Shown in pieces: positions 11,949 to 23,200 of a stretch of 64,000 bases of DNA. The translations under genes were made by a program, and so were the position numbers. Numbering within the stretch: position 1 is the first letter of the stretch; the number at the start of each line of letters is the position of its first letter. The notes below the pieces were generated by a model. It had not been told where the DNA came from. It saw nothing but the letters and a program-made list of their open reading frames with translations, and ran no database searches. The DNA is from Arenicola marina (taxonomy: Eukaryota; Annelida; Polychaeta; Arenicolidae). The stretch is from the NCBI GenBank assembly GCA_964019135.1, contig OZ025248.1:17553574-17617573 (forward strand), given 5' to 3'.

Positions 11949-13012
11949 CGTAGGCAGCTGCGGCCACCCTTCAGGAGTTTCTACCAGAACAGTAACACCC
12001 CGCCATGCTGTAGGCAGCTGCGCCTACCCTTCAGGAGTTTCTACCAGAATAGTAACACCCCGCCATACTGTAGGCAGCTGCGCCCACCATTCAGGAGCTT
12101 CTACCAGAATAGTAACACCCCGCCATACTGTAGGCAGCTGCGCCCACCCTTCAGGAGTTTCTACCAGAATAGTAACACCCCGCCATACTGTAGGCAGCTG
12201 CGCCCACCCTTCAGGAGTTTCTACCAGAACAGTAACACCCCGCCATGCTGTAGGCAGCTGCGCCCACCCTTCAGGAGTTTCTACCAGAATAGTAACACCC
12301 CGCTATACAGTAGGCAGCTGCGCCCACCCTTCAGGAGTTTCTACCAGCACAGTAACACCCCGCCATGCTGTAGGCAACTGCGCCCACCCTTCAGGAGTTT
12401 CTACCAGAATAGTAACACCCCGCCATACTGTAGGCAGCTGCGCCCACCCTTCAGGAGTTTCTACCAGAATAGTAACACCCCGCCATACTATAGGCAGCTG
12501 CGCCCACCCTTCAGGAGTTTCTACCAGAATAGTAACACCCCGTCATACTGTAGGCAGCTGCGCCCACCCTTCAGAAGTGTCTACCAGAACAGTGACATCC
12601 AGCCAAACTGTAGGCAGCTGCGCCCACCCTTCAGGAGTTTCTACCAGAAGTGACAGCCCGCCATACTGTAGGCAGCTGCGCCCACCCTTCAGAAGTTTCT
12701 ACCAGAACATTGACATCCAGCCATACTGTAGGCAGCTGCACCCACCCTTCAGGAGTTATTACCAGAACAGTGACAGCCCGCCATACAGTTGGCAGCTGCG
12801 CCCACCCTTCGGGAGTTGCCGCCATACTGTAGGCAGCGGCGCCCACCTTTCGGGAGTTGCCACCATAACAGTGATACCCCCCCATACTGTAGTCAGCTGC
12901 GCCCACCCTTCAGGAGTTGCCACCATAACAGCGACATCCCGCCATTCTGGAGGCAGCTGCGCCCTCCCTTCGGAGTTTCCATGAGAACAGTAACACCCCG
13001 ACAGGCTGTTGG
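11949..13012. repeat. 60-bp minisatellite
   Basis: About 17-18 head-to-tail copies of a 60-bp unit beginning TAGGCAGCTGCGCCCACC. Unit starts fall at 11951, 12011, 12071 and so on to 12611, then 58-, 60- and 41-bp variants appear toward the right end. Because 60 is divisible by 3 and the unit has no stop in one frame, a 362-codon frame (11896-12984, +) with a 20-residue period results. Differences between units fall mainly at first and second codon positions (Ile/Thr, Ala/Thr), which is not what a constrained protein shows. Confidence 0.95.
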
Positions 13013-13237
13013 CCACGACGGTCTCGGGCGGCGCCGGTTACCGGTTAAGGGTGGAAGGACCGGGACGGTCAGGTGCCCTAAGGTCCCTGCAGTCTCGCAG
13101 TGCTACTGGGATAAAATGACTCATCGGGGGCTAAAATTACCCTTTAGAGCCAGCAAAACAATGTTATCATCGTTGTTGACCTAAACGTTAACGTCATCGC
13201 CATGTCGCTGACGTGCGACATGTAGGTGTTATGTTCC

Positions 13238-13912
13238 TACCCCCCCCCCCACACCCCCTGACTACCCGTGGAGGGGCTCCTCCCCCTGCCCCCCCCTGGC
13301 CTGACTACCCGTGGAGGGGCTCCTCCCCCTGCCCCCACCCCCCCTCCCCTGACTACCCGTGGACGGATTCCTCCCCCTGCCCCCACCCTCATTCCCTGAA
13401 TACCCGTTGATGGGCTCCTCCCCTTGGCCCTACCACACCCCCTGACTAGCCATGGACGGGTTCCTCCCCCTGCCCCCACCCCATCCCCTGACTACCCGTG
13501 GACGGTTTCCTGCCCCTGTACCCACCCCCCCCTCCCCTGACTACCCGTGGACGGGTTCCTCCCCCTGCCCCCACCCTCATTCCCTGACTGCTCGTGGACG
13601 GACGCCTCCCCCTGCCCCCACCACACCTCCTGACTACACGTGGAAGGGTTCCTCCCCCTGCCCCTACCCCGTTCCCTGACTACCCGTGGACGGGTTCCCC
13701 CCAACCCCTGCCCCCACCACATTCTCTGACTACCCGTGGACGGGCTCTGGTTACTGGCCCCACCCCCTTCCCTGACTACCCGTCAACGGCCTCCTCCCCC
13801 TGCCCCCACCACACCTCCTGACTACTCGTAGACGGGTTTCTCCCCCTGCCCCGTCCCACATTCCCTGATTACCCGGGGGGGGGGGGGGGTGGGGCTCAGG
13901 TTACTGCCCTCC
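13238..13912. repeat. C-rich minisatellite, about 47-bp unit
   Basis: About 14 irregular copies (43-50 bp) of a unit beginning CTGACTACCCGTGGACGG followed by a C-rich tail with CTCCCCCTGCCCCCACC. The array starts next to C11 (13240-13250) and ends next to G15 (13875-13889). Overlapping proline-rich frames on both strands are composition artefacts. Confidence 0.9.
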
Positions 13913-14240
13913 GGTGTATGCTCGGCGGTCGATGAAATCATTGGCTGTCTTGGGTATGAGGATGATCATGAGCCTTGTGTATGAAATGTCCGTTGTTGGT
14001 AGCACTATAACAACCAATGAAATTCATATCATTCACGTCGATTTCGGCTAAGTAGCCACGCGTATTTCTATTCATTCTTGCCATTATGGAGATATGCCTA
14101 GTTGGACCATCTTTAAGCCAAGCCAAGTGCTTGCACGGATTGTGTCGCCCCCTAACGAGCGATGGACAATTGATATGATTTACGTTTCTAATGCGGGTCA
14201 CTGACCTCGTGTGACAATGAGATGAAAGGACAGCGATTGT
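13913..14240. other. Unassigned sequence
   Basis: No gene or repeat recognised between the C-rich array and the start of duplicated copy B. Confidence 0.5.
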
Positions 14241-14589
14241 CTATGACACGTGGGGTCCACCCCCCCCCCCCCCCCCCTCGTCGAGTGCTCACCACCCGAC
14301 CACCGTGGCTTCCCTTTCTATACCGGGACCCAGGGCGATCGAACCGTGAAAGCTGATGACGGTGTTGTTCAGTGTGGCACAAACTGACTAATTGGTGGTC
14401 ATCACGCTCCCTGTCACATCCTGTATATCCCAGGGTCCTCTGCGCGGTGTCCGTAATCCATGTGTCGACCACGTGGACCCTGGGCGATAATAAGTGTTGT
14501 TTTTATGGCTTCGTTTCCCATGTTACCGATGCAATGCGCTCTGTTTATGGACACGTCTGACAACTAAACCATGTGTTGTTCTATTTTTG

Positions 14590-15383
14590 TAGTCCCTTTT
14601 TTATTATTTTGGCCTTGCAGTACGTAAGTCATGGGCATGCGATATAAAAACACACATACCCATTAGATGTTCGGAACGCTGCGTGATTGATCACTTTTGT
14701 TAAAATGATTCTTTCCCCGGAGTTGAGCCATGCGATCTGGTGCACTGTTCATCAATAATGGACCCGGTATTTGAATGACATCAATCATTTAAAATGCTTC
14801 GCATGCCGGTCCATATAGGTTAGTGTAGCGGTGGCTGCCCAAGTCAATGTCCCACCACTGTCGGATCAACAACTGGCGGGGTTAGAGTTGTTGACTTCAG
14901 TCCCTGTCGGTCCCTGCCCCCGCCATGCTCTCCACATCCAGGGGTCGCCATAGGCGTGGCTTTGTACCGCGGTCTTCCAGCGAAGTGGGCGACATCTGGT
15001 GGCCATGAACGGAAGCTGCTGGTGACGGGAGCGGGTCACTACAATGGACGACCGAATGGACCGGTTGGTAATTGGCAACGACGAGGACGAATTTACGGAC
15101 ACATCGTTATGTCGTACAAGTGCAACAACAGTGAAACCCTGCGAGTCAATCCACCCCAACGACATAAAGACTGCATGGCTACACGGGTATCACAAGGAGG
15201 CTATCGGCCATTGTGTTTAACAATGTAATAGTGTAATGTAGTGTATCAATTGACATCAGCAGATGGACTTGGATGGAAGGTTTAACAGCCATGTAACACG
15301 CATGTACCCTACAATAATAACTATACTATTACCATATCAAGGAGATTGGCACAAAATATTTATTCCGTTTTCCATTACCATTA
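14590..15383. mobile_element. Insertion of about 795 bp in copy B (unclassified)
   Basis: Copy A continues directly from GTTCTATC to TTGCAAAACTGACAC, while copy B has about 795 bp between the matching positions. No terminal inverted repeats or clear target duplication are visible. Open frames of 90-99 codons inside show no transposase or reverse transcriptase features. It could be an inserted element, or copy A may have suffered a deletion. Confidence 0.35.
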
Positions 15384-15705
15384 TCTTGCAAAACAGACAC
15401 TTTCACACTTCACAATATTGGTGTCTTCATCATAATCACGCAATTATTAAGAACTGTCCTACTCGCATCAGCCTTCACGTGGATTTGATTCCGAATACCG
15501 ATTTTATTTGGGAGAGCGTTGGGTGAGTTCCATGTTACATTGCACAATACTGATTTAGCTGATAGATGGGCAATATATCAAAGATTGAAGAAAATAAATA
15601 TTTTAATTGCAAGGGTAGGCGCCTGGTGTGTAAGCCAATAAATAACTGTTTAAATTAATTAACATATTATACAGCCTGCTATACATGAAGCGTTTTATTA
15701 ACCCG

Positions 15706-15816
15706 AGGGCCCGTAATTTCGAAACGGCCAGGGCAAAATATTTCACCCGCCCCCAGGCTAATGTCCTATTGTAGGGCGAAATATTTTGCCCCTGGTGTTT
15801 CGCACTTACGGGCCCT
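15706..15816. mobile_element. 111-bp hairpin element (MITE-like) with a paralogous empty site
   Basis: The ends AGGGCCCGTAA and TTACGGGCCCT are inverted. The arms continue inward through CGAAAC and GGGCAAAATATTTCRCCC almost to the centre (about 25 bp of loop), so the whole element can fold. In copy A the same position (about 2257) reads straight through TTATTAACCTGGTCTCC, which is the empty site. A target duplication is not clear. No coding capacity. No second copy was seen in the window. Confidence 0.7.
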
Positions 15817-15857
15817 GGTCTCCTACCTTGCCCCGTTGGATAGGAGAAGAGGGCGTC

Positions 15858-16748
15858 TATCTATATCTGTGGCTAACACCATGGTACGCATTAAAACGAT
15901 CATTCCAATAGGTAACGGATCGACATATTAATAGCTGTGCTACATTGATATCATTTTGACATCGCCCTCGGTATCTAGATGATGTTATAAACACCTTTGC
16001 AAAAGGGGATCCTCCAATAGGGTCTGCAAGTGACTTTTTTCTTCACTCACCTATGGTTTGAGGCCCATAGTACAGTATATGGACCCGCAGAAGAGCACAC
16101 GTGAGCAACTTGCAGACCAGGACCCGAGGCGAAATATTCGGCCGTCGAACTCATGTGCCTAGAGTGGGACTAGGCAGCCTCATTACTGAGTGCGCCGCGG
16201 GGGGGGGGGGGCAGGAGGAGGTGGGGGTAGATGGTTTAGCAAAAGTGTCACTAACGGCAATCCTTGTCAGCATAACATGGAGGTCGTGTATTGATTGCGG
16301 TCAGCGTCACACAAGGCTGATGGATTAACTATATGACCACCGGGAATGGCGCATGTATAAGTTTTTCACTTGTAATTGCCAGCAAATGAATCCGCTGAAG
16401 TACTCGCACTTATTTCGCGCGGTAATTAGTATTAGGTTTAGGCTGCACAATGTTTCGTTCCGGTTCTTATGTATTAGTGGATTGCCAATCATGTTACAAT
16501 GGGATGGTGTTTATGGTAATATGTCAACGAGATGAGTGCGATTCCGATGCCTGGTTACGGGACATTGAGGCGTGCTAGGAAACCGAACACATCACAGAAA
16601 GGCATCAGGTTGCTGTTTACAGGGAATATAAATGATATTCTCCTCCACTTTACCTAGATAGGATTCATCGAATGGACTAAAACTTTCTTCCGCCAGCGAA
16701 AGTCGGATGGGAATCCCTTGACATTGACAAGTCTGACGTGGTTGTTAT
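15858..16748. other. Unassigned sequence
   Basis: No gene recognised. Contains G13 at 16199-16211. Open frames of 60-75 codons are unremarkable. Confidence 0.5.
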
Positions 16749-19172
16749 GTCGCGTGGTGGGGGCAATGGCCGCAACAAGCCGTGTGGTGTGGGCAGTGGC
16801 CGCAACAAGCCGTGTGCTGTGGGCAATGGCCACAACAAGCCGTGTGGTGTGGGCAATGGCCGCAACAAGCCGTGTGCTGTGGGCAGTGACCGCAACAAGC
16901 CGTGTGCTGTGAGCAGTGGCCGCAACAAGCCGTGAGGTGTGGGCAATGGCCGCAGCAAGCCGTGTGCTGTGGGCAATGGCCGCAGCAAGCCGTGTGGTGT
17001 GGGCAGTGGCCACAACAAGCCGTGTGCCTTGGGCAATGGCCGCAGCAAGCCGTGTGGTGTGGGCAGTGGCCGCAACAAGCCGTGTGGTGTGAGCAGTGGC
17101 CACAACAAGCCGTGTGCTGTGGGCAATGGCCGCAGCAAGCCGTGTGGTGTGGGCAATGGCCGCAGCAAGCCGTGTGGTGTGGGCAATGGCCGCAGCAAGC
17201 CGTGTGCTGTGGGCAATGGCCGCAGCAAGCCGTGTGCTGTGGGCCATGGCCGCAAAAAGCCGTGTGGTGTGGGCAATGGCCGCAGCAAGCCGTGTGGTGT
17301 GGGCAATGGCCGCAGCAAGCCGTGTGGTTTGGGCAGTGGCCGCAGCAAGCCGTGTGGTGTGGGCAATGGCCGCAGCAAGCCGTGTGGTGTGGGCAGTGGC
17401 CGCAGCAAGCCGTGTGGTGTGGGCAGTGGCCGCCGAAAGCCGTGTGGTGTGGGCAGTGGCCGCAGCAAGCCGTGTGGTGTGGGCAATGGCCGCAGCAAGC
17501 CGTGTGGTTTGGGCAATGGCCGCAGCAAGCCGTGTGGTGTGGGCAATGGCCGCAGCAAGCCGTGTGGTGTGGGCAGTGGCCGCAGCAAGCCGTGTGCTGT
17601 GGGCAGTGGCCGCCGAAAGCCGTGTGGTGTGGGCAGTGGCCGCAGCAAGCCGTGTGGTGTGGGCAATGGCCGCAGCAAGCCGTGTGGTTTGGGCAGTGGC
17701 CGCAGCAAGCCGTGTGGTGTGGGCAATGGCCGCAACAAGCCGTGTGGTGTGGGCAATGGCCGCAGCAAGCCGTGTGGTGTGGGCAATGGCCGCAGCAAGC
17801 CGTGTGCTGTGGGCAATGGCCGCAGCAAGCCGTGTGCTGTGGGCAATGGCCGCAGCAAGCCGTGTGCTGTGGGCAATGGCCGCAGCAAGCCGTGTGGTGT
17901 GGGCAATGGCCGCAGCAAGCCGTGTGGTTTGGGCAATGGCCGCAGCAAGCCGTGTGGTGTGGGCAATGGCCGCAGCAAGCCGTGTGGTGTGGGCAGTGGC
18001 CGCAGCAAGCCGTGTGGTGTGGGCAGTGGCCGCCGAAAGCCGTGTGGTGTGGGCAGTGGCCGCAGCAAGCCGTGTGGTGTGGGCAATGGCCGCAGCAAGC
18101 CGTGTGGTTTGGGCAGTGGCCGCAGCAAGCCGTGTGGTGTGGGCAATGGCCGCAGCAAGCCGTGTGGTGGGGGCAGTGGCCGCAGCAAGCCGTGTGCTGT
18201 GGGCAGTGGCCGCCGAAAGCCGTGTGGTGTGGGCAGTGGCCGCAGCAAGCCGTGTGGTGTGGGCAATGGCCGCAGCAAGCCGTGTGGTTTGGGCAGTGGC
18301 CGCAGCAAGCCGTGTGGTGTAGGCAGTGGCCGCAGCAAGCCGTGTGGTGTGGGCAATGGCCGCAGCAAGCCGTGTGGTGTGAACAGTGGCCGCAGAAAGC
18401 CATGTGGTGTGGGCAATGGCCGCAGCAAGCCGGGTGGTGTGGGCAATGGCCGCAACAGGCCGTGTGGTGTGGGCAATGGCCACAGCAAGCCGTGTGGTGT
18501 GGGTAATGGCCGCGGAAAGCCGTGTGCTGTGGGCAATGGCCGCAGAAAGCCGTGTGGTGTGGGCAATGGCCGCAAAAAGCCGTGTGGTGTGGGCAGTGGC
18601 CGCAACAAGCCGTGTGGTGTGGGCAATGGCCGCAGCAAGCCGTGTGGTGTGGGCAATGGCCGCAGCAAGCCGTGTGGTTTGGGCAGTGGCCGCAGCAAGC
18701 CGTGTGCTGTGGGCAATGGCCGCAGCAAGCCGGGTGTTGTGGGCAATGGCCGCAGCAAGCCGGGTGGTGTCGGCAATGGCCGCAGCAAGCCGGGTGGTGT
18801 GGGCAATGGCCGCAACAGGCCGTGTGGTGTGGGCAATGGCCACAGCAAGCCGCGTGGCGTGGGCAATGGCCGCAACCAGCCGCGTCGTGTCGCCAATGGC
18901 CGCAGAAAGCCGTGTGGTGTGGGCAATGGCCGCAGAAAGCCGTGTGGTGTGGGCAATGGCCGCAGCAAGCCGTGTGATGTGGGCAATGGCCGCAGCACTC
19001 CGTGTGGTGTTGGCAATGGCCGCCGAAAGCCGCGTGGTGTTGGCAGGGAATGGCCGCAGCAAGCCATATAGTTTGGGCAATAGCCGCCGCAAGCCGTGTG
19101 GTGTTGGCAGGGAATGGCCGCAGCAAGCCATATGGTTTGGGCAATGGCCGCAGCAAGCCGTTTGGGGTGGTG
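16749..19172. repeat. 30-bp minisatellite, open in all six frames
   Basis: About 80 copies of a 30-bp unit containing CCGCAGCAAGCCGTGTGGTG and GGGCAATGG. Variant positions recur (CAAC/CAGC/CCGAAAG, GGT/GCT, AAT/AGT, GTG/TTG). The CCGCCGAAAGCC variant at 17431, 17611, 18031 and 18211 gives spacings of 180, 420 and 180 bp, indicating a 600-bp internal duplication of 180-bp blocks. The unit lacks TAA, TAG, TGA and their complements, so long frames run on both strands: 16677-19310 (-, 877 codons), 16654-19131 (-, 825), 16745-19156 (-, 803) and 16939-19071 (+, 710). Irregular units occur at 19040-19165. Confidence 0.97.
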
Positions 19173-20292
19173 CGAACCGAACGCCTTCCGTGGACTGCCC
19201 CTCCCTATCCCCGACAAGGGCAGCCCAGCGCAGGGTATATAAAGGCTTGACAAAAGTCCGGGACAGCTGGCGCTACCGCTGGCGGAAACAGCCTGAATAG
19301 GTCGCACCATTTGTTACATGGTCTATCATGCAACAGTGCTTTGTCGTTCAATGTTGTTTTTGTAATCACAGCCGTGTGGGTGCTGTTCCACACGCCGGTG
19401 GCTTCAGGTCCTGGTCGCTTGCCGAGCTGAGGGCTGAGGCCTGAGGGTTACGAGCAGGGACTGCTAATGAAAAACGGATCCGGACCTAATGAATAATTAC
19501 CGTCCATATTGGAGAGGTTCCAGCTTACAAAGAAAGTATTGCATGACAACGAATGTCTCTGTTGTCATTGTATCCGTAGCAACGGGTAGACAGCTTTCAC
19601 ACACTTCCTCCACCTCATTGAAAGTGATATTAATATATGCCACATTCTCTTTCTCCTGTGGATGGTTACGGATTACTCATAATGTAACGCGGGGTTAGTC
19701 AAGGTAACGAGCGTATGGGTCTAATATATTCCCAAGCACGGTCCCTAATCAACCTACACAATTAGATAAACGTTAATAAATGTTGTCTTCTTCGTCATTC
19801 GTTGCCTTGAATAGCACCTGGCAATCCAGTACCTCAATACAGTGGCCTGCGACCATCTGGTCTACCATTCCTCGATGAGAGGCCTATCTGGCTGCCTGTC
19901 GATGCAAACTGGCACGTGTTAATCATTGTTGAATGGGTTTCCATTCCCTCGGAATTGTAAACCTGTAGCGCTCTATCAAACCAGTCTCGGAGCGTTTTAT
20001 GGGCAAACATCGATTTCCTGACACTCTAGAGGAGGAATCTATAGCATGTATCCTGCGATACTGGAAGCTATTAGGCTCCGACGGTGTATTCAGTGGTAAT
20101 GATGGAATACATTTGTATTTCGTTTTTTGTTATATAATAACTACCTGATAGTCCACCTGAATACCCACGACGATGATATATTTCGTCTGCGCACAGCTGA
20201 TCACGAACCTCCAAGAATTCGTGGATGTCAATCGCGGAGATCGGAAAAGGTATTCCCCCCTCTAACCTCCGATGAGGGACTGAGGGAGCTCT
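19173..20292. other. Unassigned sequence between the 30-bp and 35-bp arrays
   Basis: Apart from the TATA-like motif at 19236-19245, no recognisable feature. Open frames are below 90 codons. Confidence 0.5.
19236..19245 (+). promoter_or_regulatory. TATA-box-like TATATAAAGG
   Basis: A strong match to the TATA consensus sits about 65 bp past the last 30-bp repeat unit and is preceded by GC-rich CAGCGCAGGG. No transcript or initiator element can be confirmed, and such matches are expected by chance in 64 kb. Confidence 0.2.
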
Positions 20293-23200
20293 AGGTTAGT
20301 GGTTCCAGGCAATGATGTCCTCGCCATGGGTGAGTGGACCTAGGCAATGCTGTCCTCGCCATGGGTGAGTGGATCTAGGCAATGATGTCCTCGCCATGGG
20401 TGAGTGGATCAAGGCAATGCTGTCCTCGCCATGGGTGAGTGGATCAAGGCAATGATGTGCTCGCCATGGGTGAGTGGATCAAGGCAATGCTGTCCTCCCC
20501 ACGGGTGAGTGGATCTAGGCAGTGCTGTCCTCGCCATGGGTGAGTGGATCTAGGCAGTGCTGTCCTCGCCATGGGTGAGTGGATCAAGGCAGTGCTGTCC
20601 TCGCCATGGGTGAGTGGATCAAGGCAGTGCTGTCCTCGCCATGGGTGAGTGGATCAAGGCAGTGCTGTCCTCGCCATGGGTGAGTGGATCTAGGCAATGA
20701 TGTCCTCGCCATGGGTGAGTGGATCAAGGCAATGCTGTCCTCGTCATGGGTGAGTGGATCAAGGCAATGATGTGCTCGCCATGAGTGAGTGGATCAAGGC
20801 AATGCTGTCCTCGCCACGGGTGAGTGGATCAAGGCAGTGCTGTCCTCGCCATGGGTGAGTGGATCAAGGCAGTGCTGTCCTCGCCCTGGGTGAGTGGATC
20901 AAGGCAGTGCTGTCCTCGCCATGGGTGAGTGGATCTAGGCAATGATGTCCTCGCCATGGGTGAGTGGATCAAGGCAATGCTGTCCTCGCCATGGGTGAGT
21001 GGATCAAGGCAATGATGTGCTCGCCATGGGTGAGTGGATCAAGGCAATGCTGTCCTCGCCACGGGTGAGTGGATCTAGGCAGTGCTGTCCTCGCCATGGG
21101 TGAGTGGATCTAGGCAGTGCTGTCCTTCCCATGGGTGAGTGGACCAAGGCAATGCTGTCCTCGCCACGGGTGAGTGGATCTAGGCAGTGCTGTCCTCGCC
21201 ATGGGTGAGTGGATCTAGGCAGTGCTGTCCTCGCCATGGGTGAGTGAATCTAGGCAGTGCTGTCCTCGCCATGGGTGAGTGGATCTAGGCAGTGCTGTCC
21301 TCGCCATGGGGAGTGGATCAAGGCTATGCTGTCCTCCCCATGGGTGAGTGGACCAAGGCAATGCTGTCCTCGCCACGGGTGAGTGGATCAAGGCAATGCT
21401 GTCCTTCCCATGGGTTAGTGGACCAAGGCAATGCTGTCCTCGCCACGGGTGAGTGGATCTAGGCAGTGCTGTCCTCGCCATGGGTGAGTGGATCTAGGCA
21501 GTGCTGTCCTCGCCATGGGTGAGTGGATCTAGGCAGTGCTGTCCTCGCCATGGGGAGTGGATCAAGGCTATGCTGTCCTCCCCATGGGTGAGTGAACCAA
21601 GGCAATGCTGTCCTCGCCACGTGTGAGTGGATCTAGGCAGTGCTGTCCTCGCCATGGGTGAGTGGATCTAGGCAGTTCTGTCCTCGCCATGGGTGAGTGG
21701 ATCTCGGCAGTGCTGTCCTCGCCATGGGTGAGTGGATCAAGGCAATGCTGTCTTCCCCATGGGTGAGTGGATCAAGGCAATGCTGTCCTCCCCATGGGTG
21801 AGTGGATCAAGGCAATGCTGTCCTCGCCATGGGTGAGTGGATCAAGACAATGCTGTCCTCGCCATGGGTGAGTGGATCAAGGCAATGCTGTCCTCCCCAT
21901 GGGTGAGTGGACCAAGGCAATGCTGTCCTCGCCACGGGTGAGTGGATCTAGGCAGTGCTGTCCTCGCCACGGGTGAGTGGATCTAGGCAGTGATGTCCTC
22001 GCCATGGGTGAGTGGATCAAGGCAATGCTGTCCTCGCCATGGGTGAGTGGATCTAGGCAGTGCTGTCCTCGACATGGGGAGTGGATCAAGGCTATGCTGT
22101 CCTCGCCATGGGTGAGTGGATCAATGCAATGCTGTCCTCGACATGGGTGAGTGGATCAAGGCAATGCTGTCCTCGCCATGGGTGAGTGGATCAAGACAAT
22201 GCTGTCCTCCCCATGGGTGAGTGGATCAATGCAATGCTGTCCTCGCCATGGGTGAGTGGATCAAGGCAATGCTGTCCTCGCCATGGGTGAGTGGATCAAT
22301 GCAATGCTGTCCTCGCCATGGGTGAGTGGATCAAGGCAATGCTGTCCTCTACATGGGTCAGTGGATCAAGGCGATGCTGTCCTCGCCATGGGTGAGTGGA
22401 TCAAGACAATGCTGTCCTCCCCATGGGTGAGTGGATCAATGCAATGCTGTCCTCGCCACGGGCGAGTGGATCTAGGCAGTGATGTCCTCGCCATGGGGAG
22501 TGGATCAAGGCTATGCTGTCCTCACCATGGGTGAGTGGATCAATGCAATGCTGTCCTCGCCATGGGTGAGTGGATCAAGGCAATGCTGTCCTCGCCATGG
22601 GTTAGTGGATCAAGACAATGCTGTCCTCCCCATGGGTGAGTGGATCAATGCAATGCTGTCCTCGCCATGGGTGAGTGGATCTAGGCAGTGATGTCCTCGC
22701 CATGGGTGAGTGGATCAAGGCAATGCTGTCCTCGCCACGGGTGAGTGGATCTAGGCAGTGATGTCCTCGCCATGGGTGAGTGGATCAAGGCAATGCTGTC
22801 CTCGCCATGGGTGAGTGGATCTAGGCAGTGCTGTCCGCGACATGGGGAGTGGATCAAGGCTATGCTGTCCTCGCCATGGGTGAGTGGATCAATGCAATGC
22901 TGTCCTCGCCATGGGTGAGTGGATCAATGCAATGCTGTCCTCCCCATGGGTGAGTGGATCAAGGCAATGCTGTCCTCGCCATGGGTGAGTGGATCAATGC
23001 AATGCTGTCCTCCCCTTGGGTGAGTGGATCAAGGCAATGCTGTCCTCGCCATGGGTGAGTGGATCTAGGCAGTGCTGTCCTCGACATGGGGAGTGGATCT
23101 AGGCAATGCTGTCCTCGCCACGGGTGAGTGGATCAAGGCAATGCTGTCCTCGCCATGGGTGAGTGGATCAAGACAATGCTGTCCTCCCCATGGGTGAGTG

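Larger units (their letters stand above)
14241..15857. repeat. Copy B of a diverged duplicated segment
   Basis: Same-orientation counterpart of 1418-2293. It carries two insertions relative to copy A: about 795 bp at 14590-15383 and 111 bp at 15706-15816. A run of 18 C (14260-14277) sits near its left end where copy A has a short T/C stretch. No coding function is evident. Confidence 0.75.

Noticed and set aside
11896..12984. 362-codon repeat protein starting with ATG
   Set aside because: It is the 60-bp minisatellite read in its only long open plus frame; differences between units fall mainly at first and second codon positions.
14281..14400. tRNA-like SINE on the minus strand within the duplicated segment
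   Set aside because: A B-box-like GGTTCGATCGC and an A-box-like stretch both occur, but in the wrong order (B before A), so they cannot form a standard internal promoter.
16654..19310. Overlapping long frames (877, 825 and 803 codons minus; 710 and 534 plus) as genes
   Set aside because: All lie in the 30-bp array whose unit lacks stop triplets on both strands; no frame is privileged and unit variants change amino acids freely.
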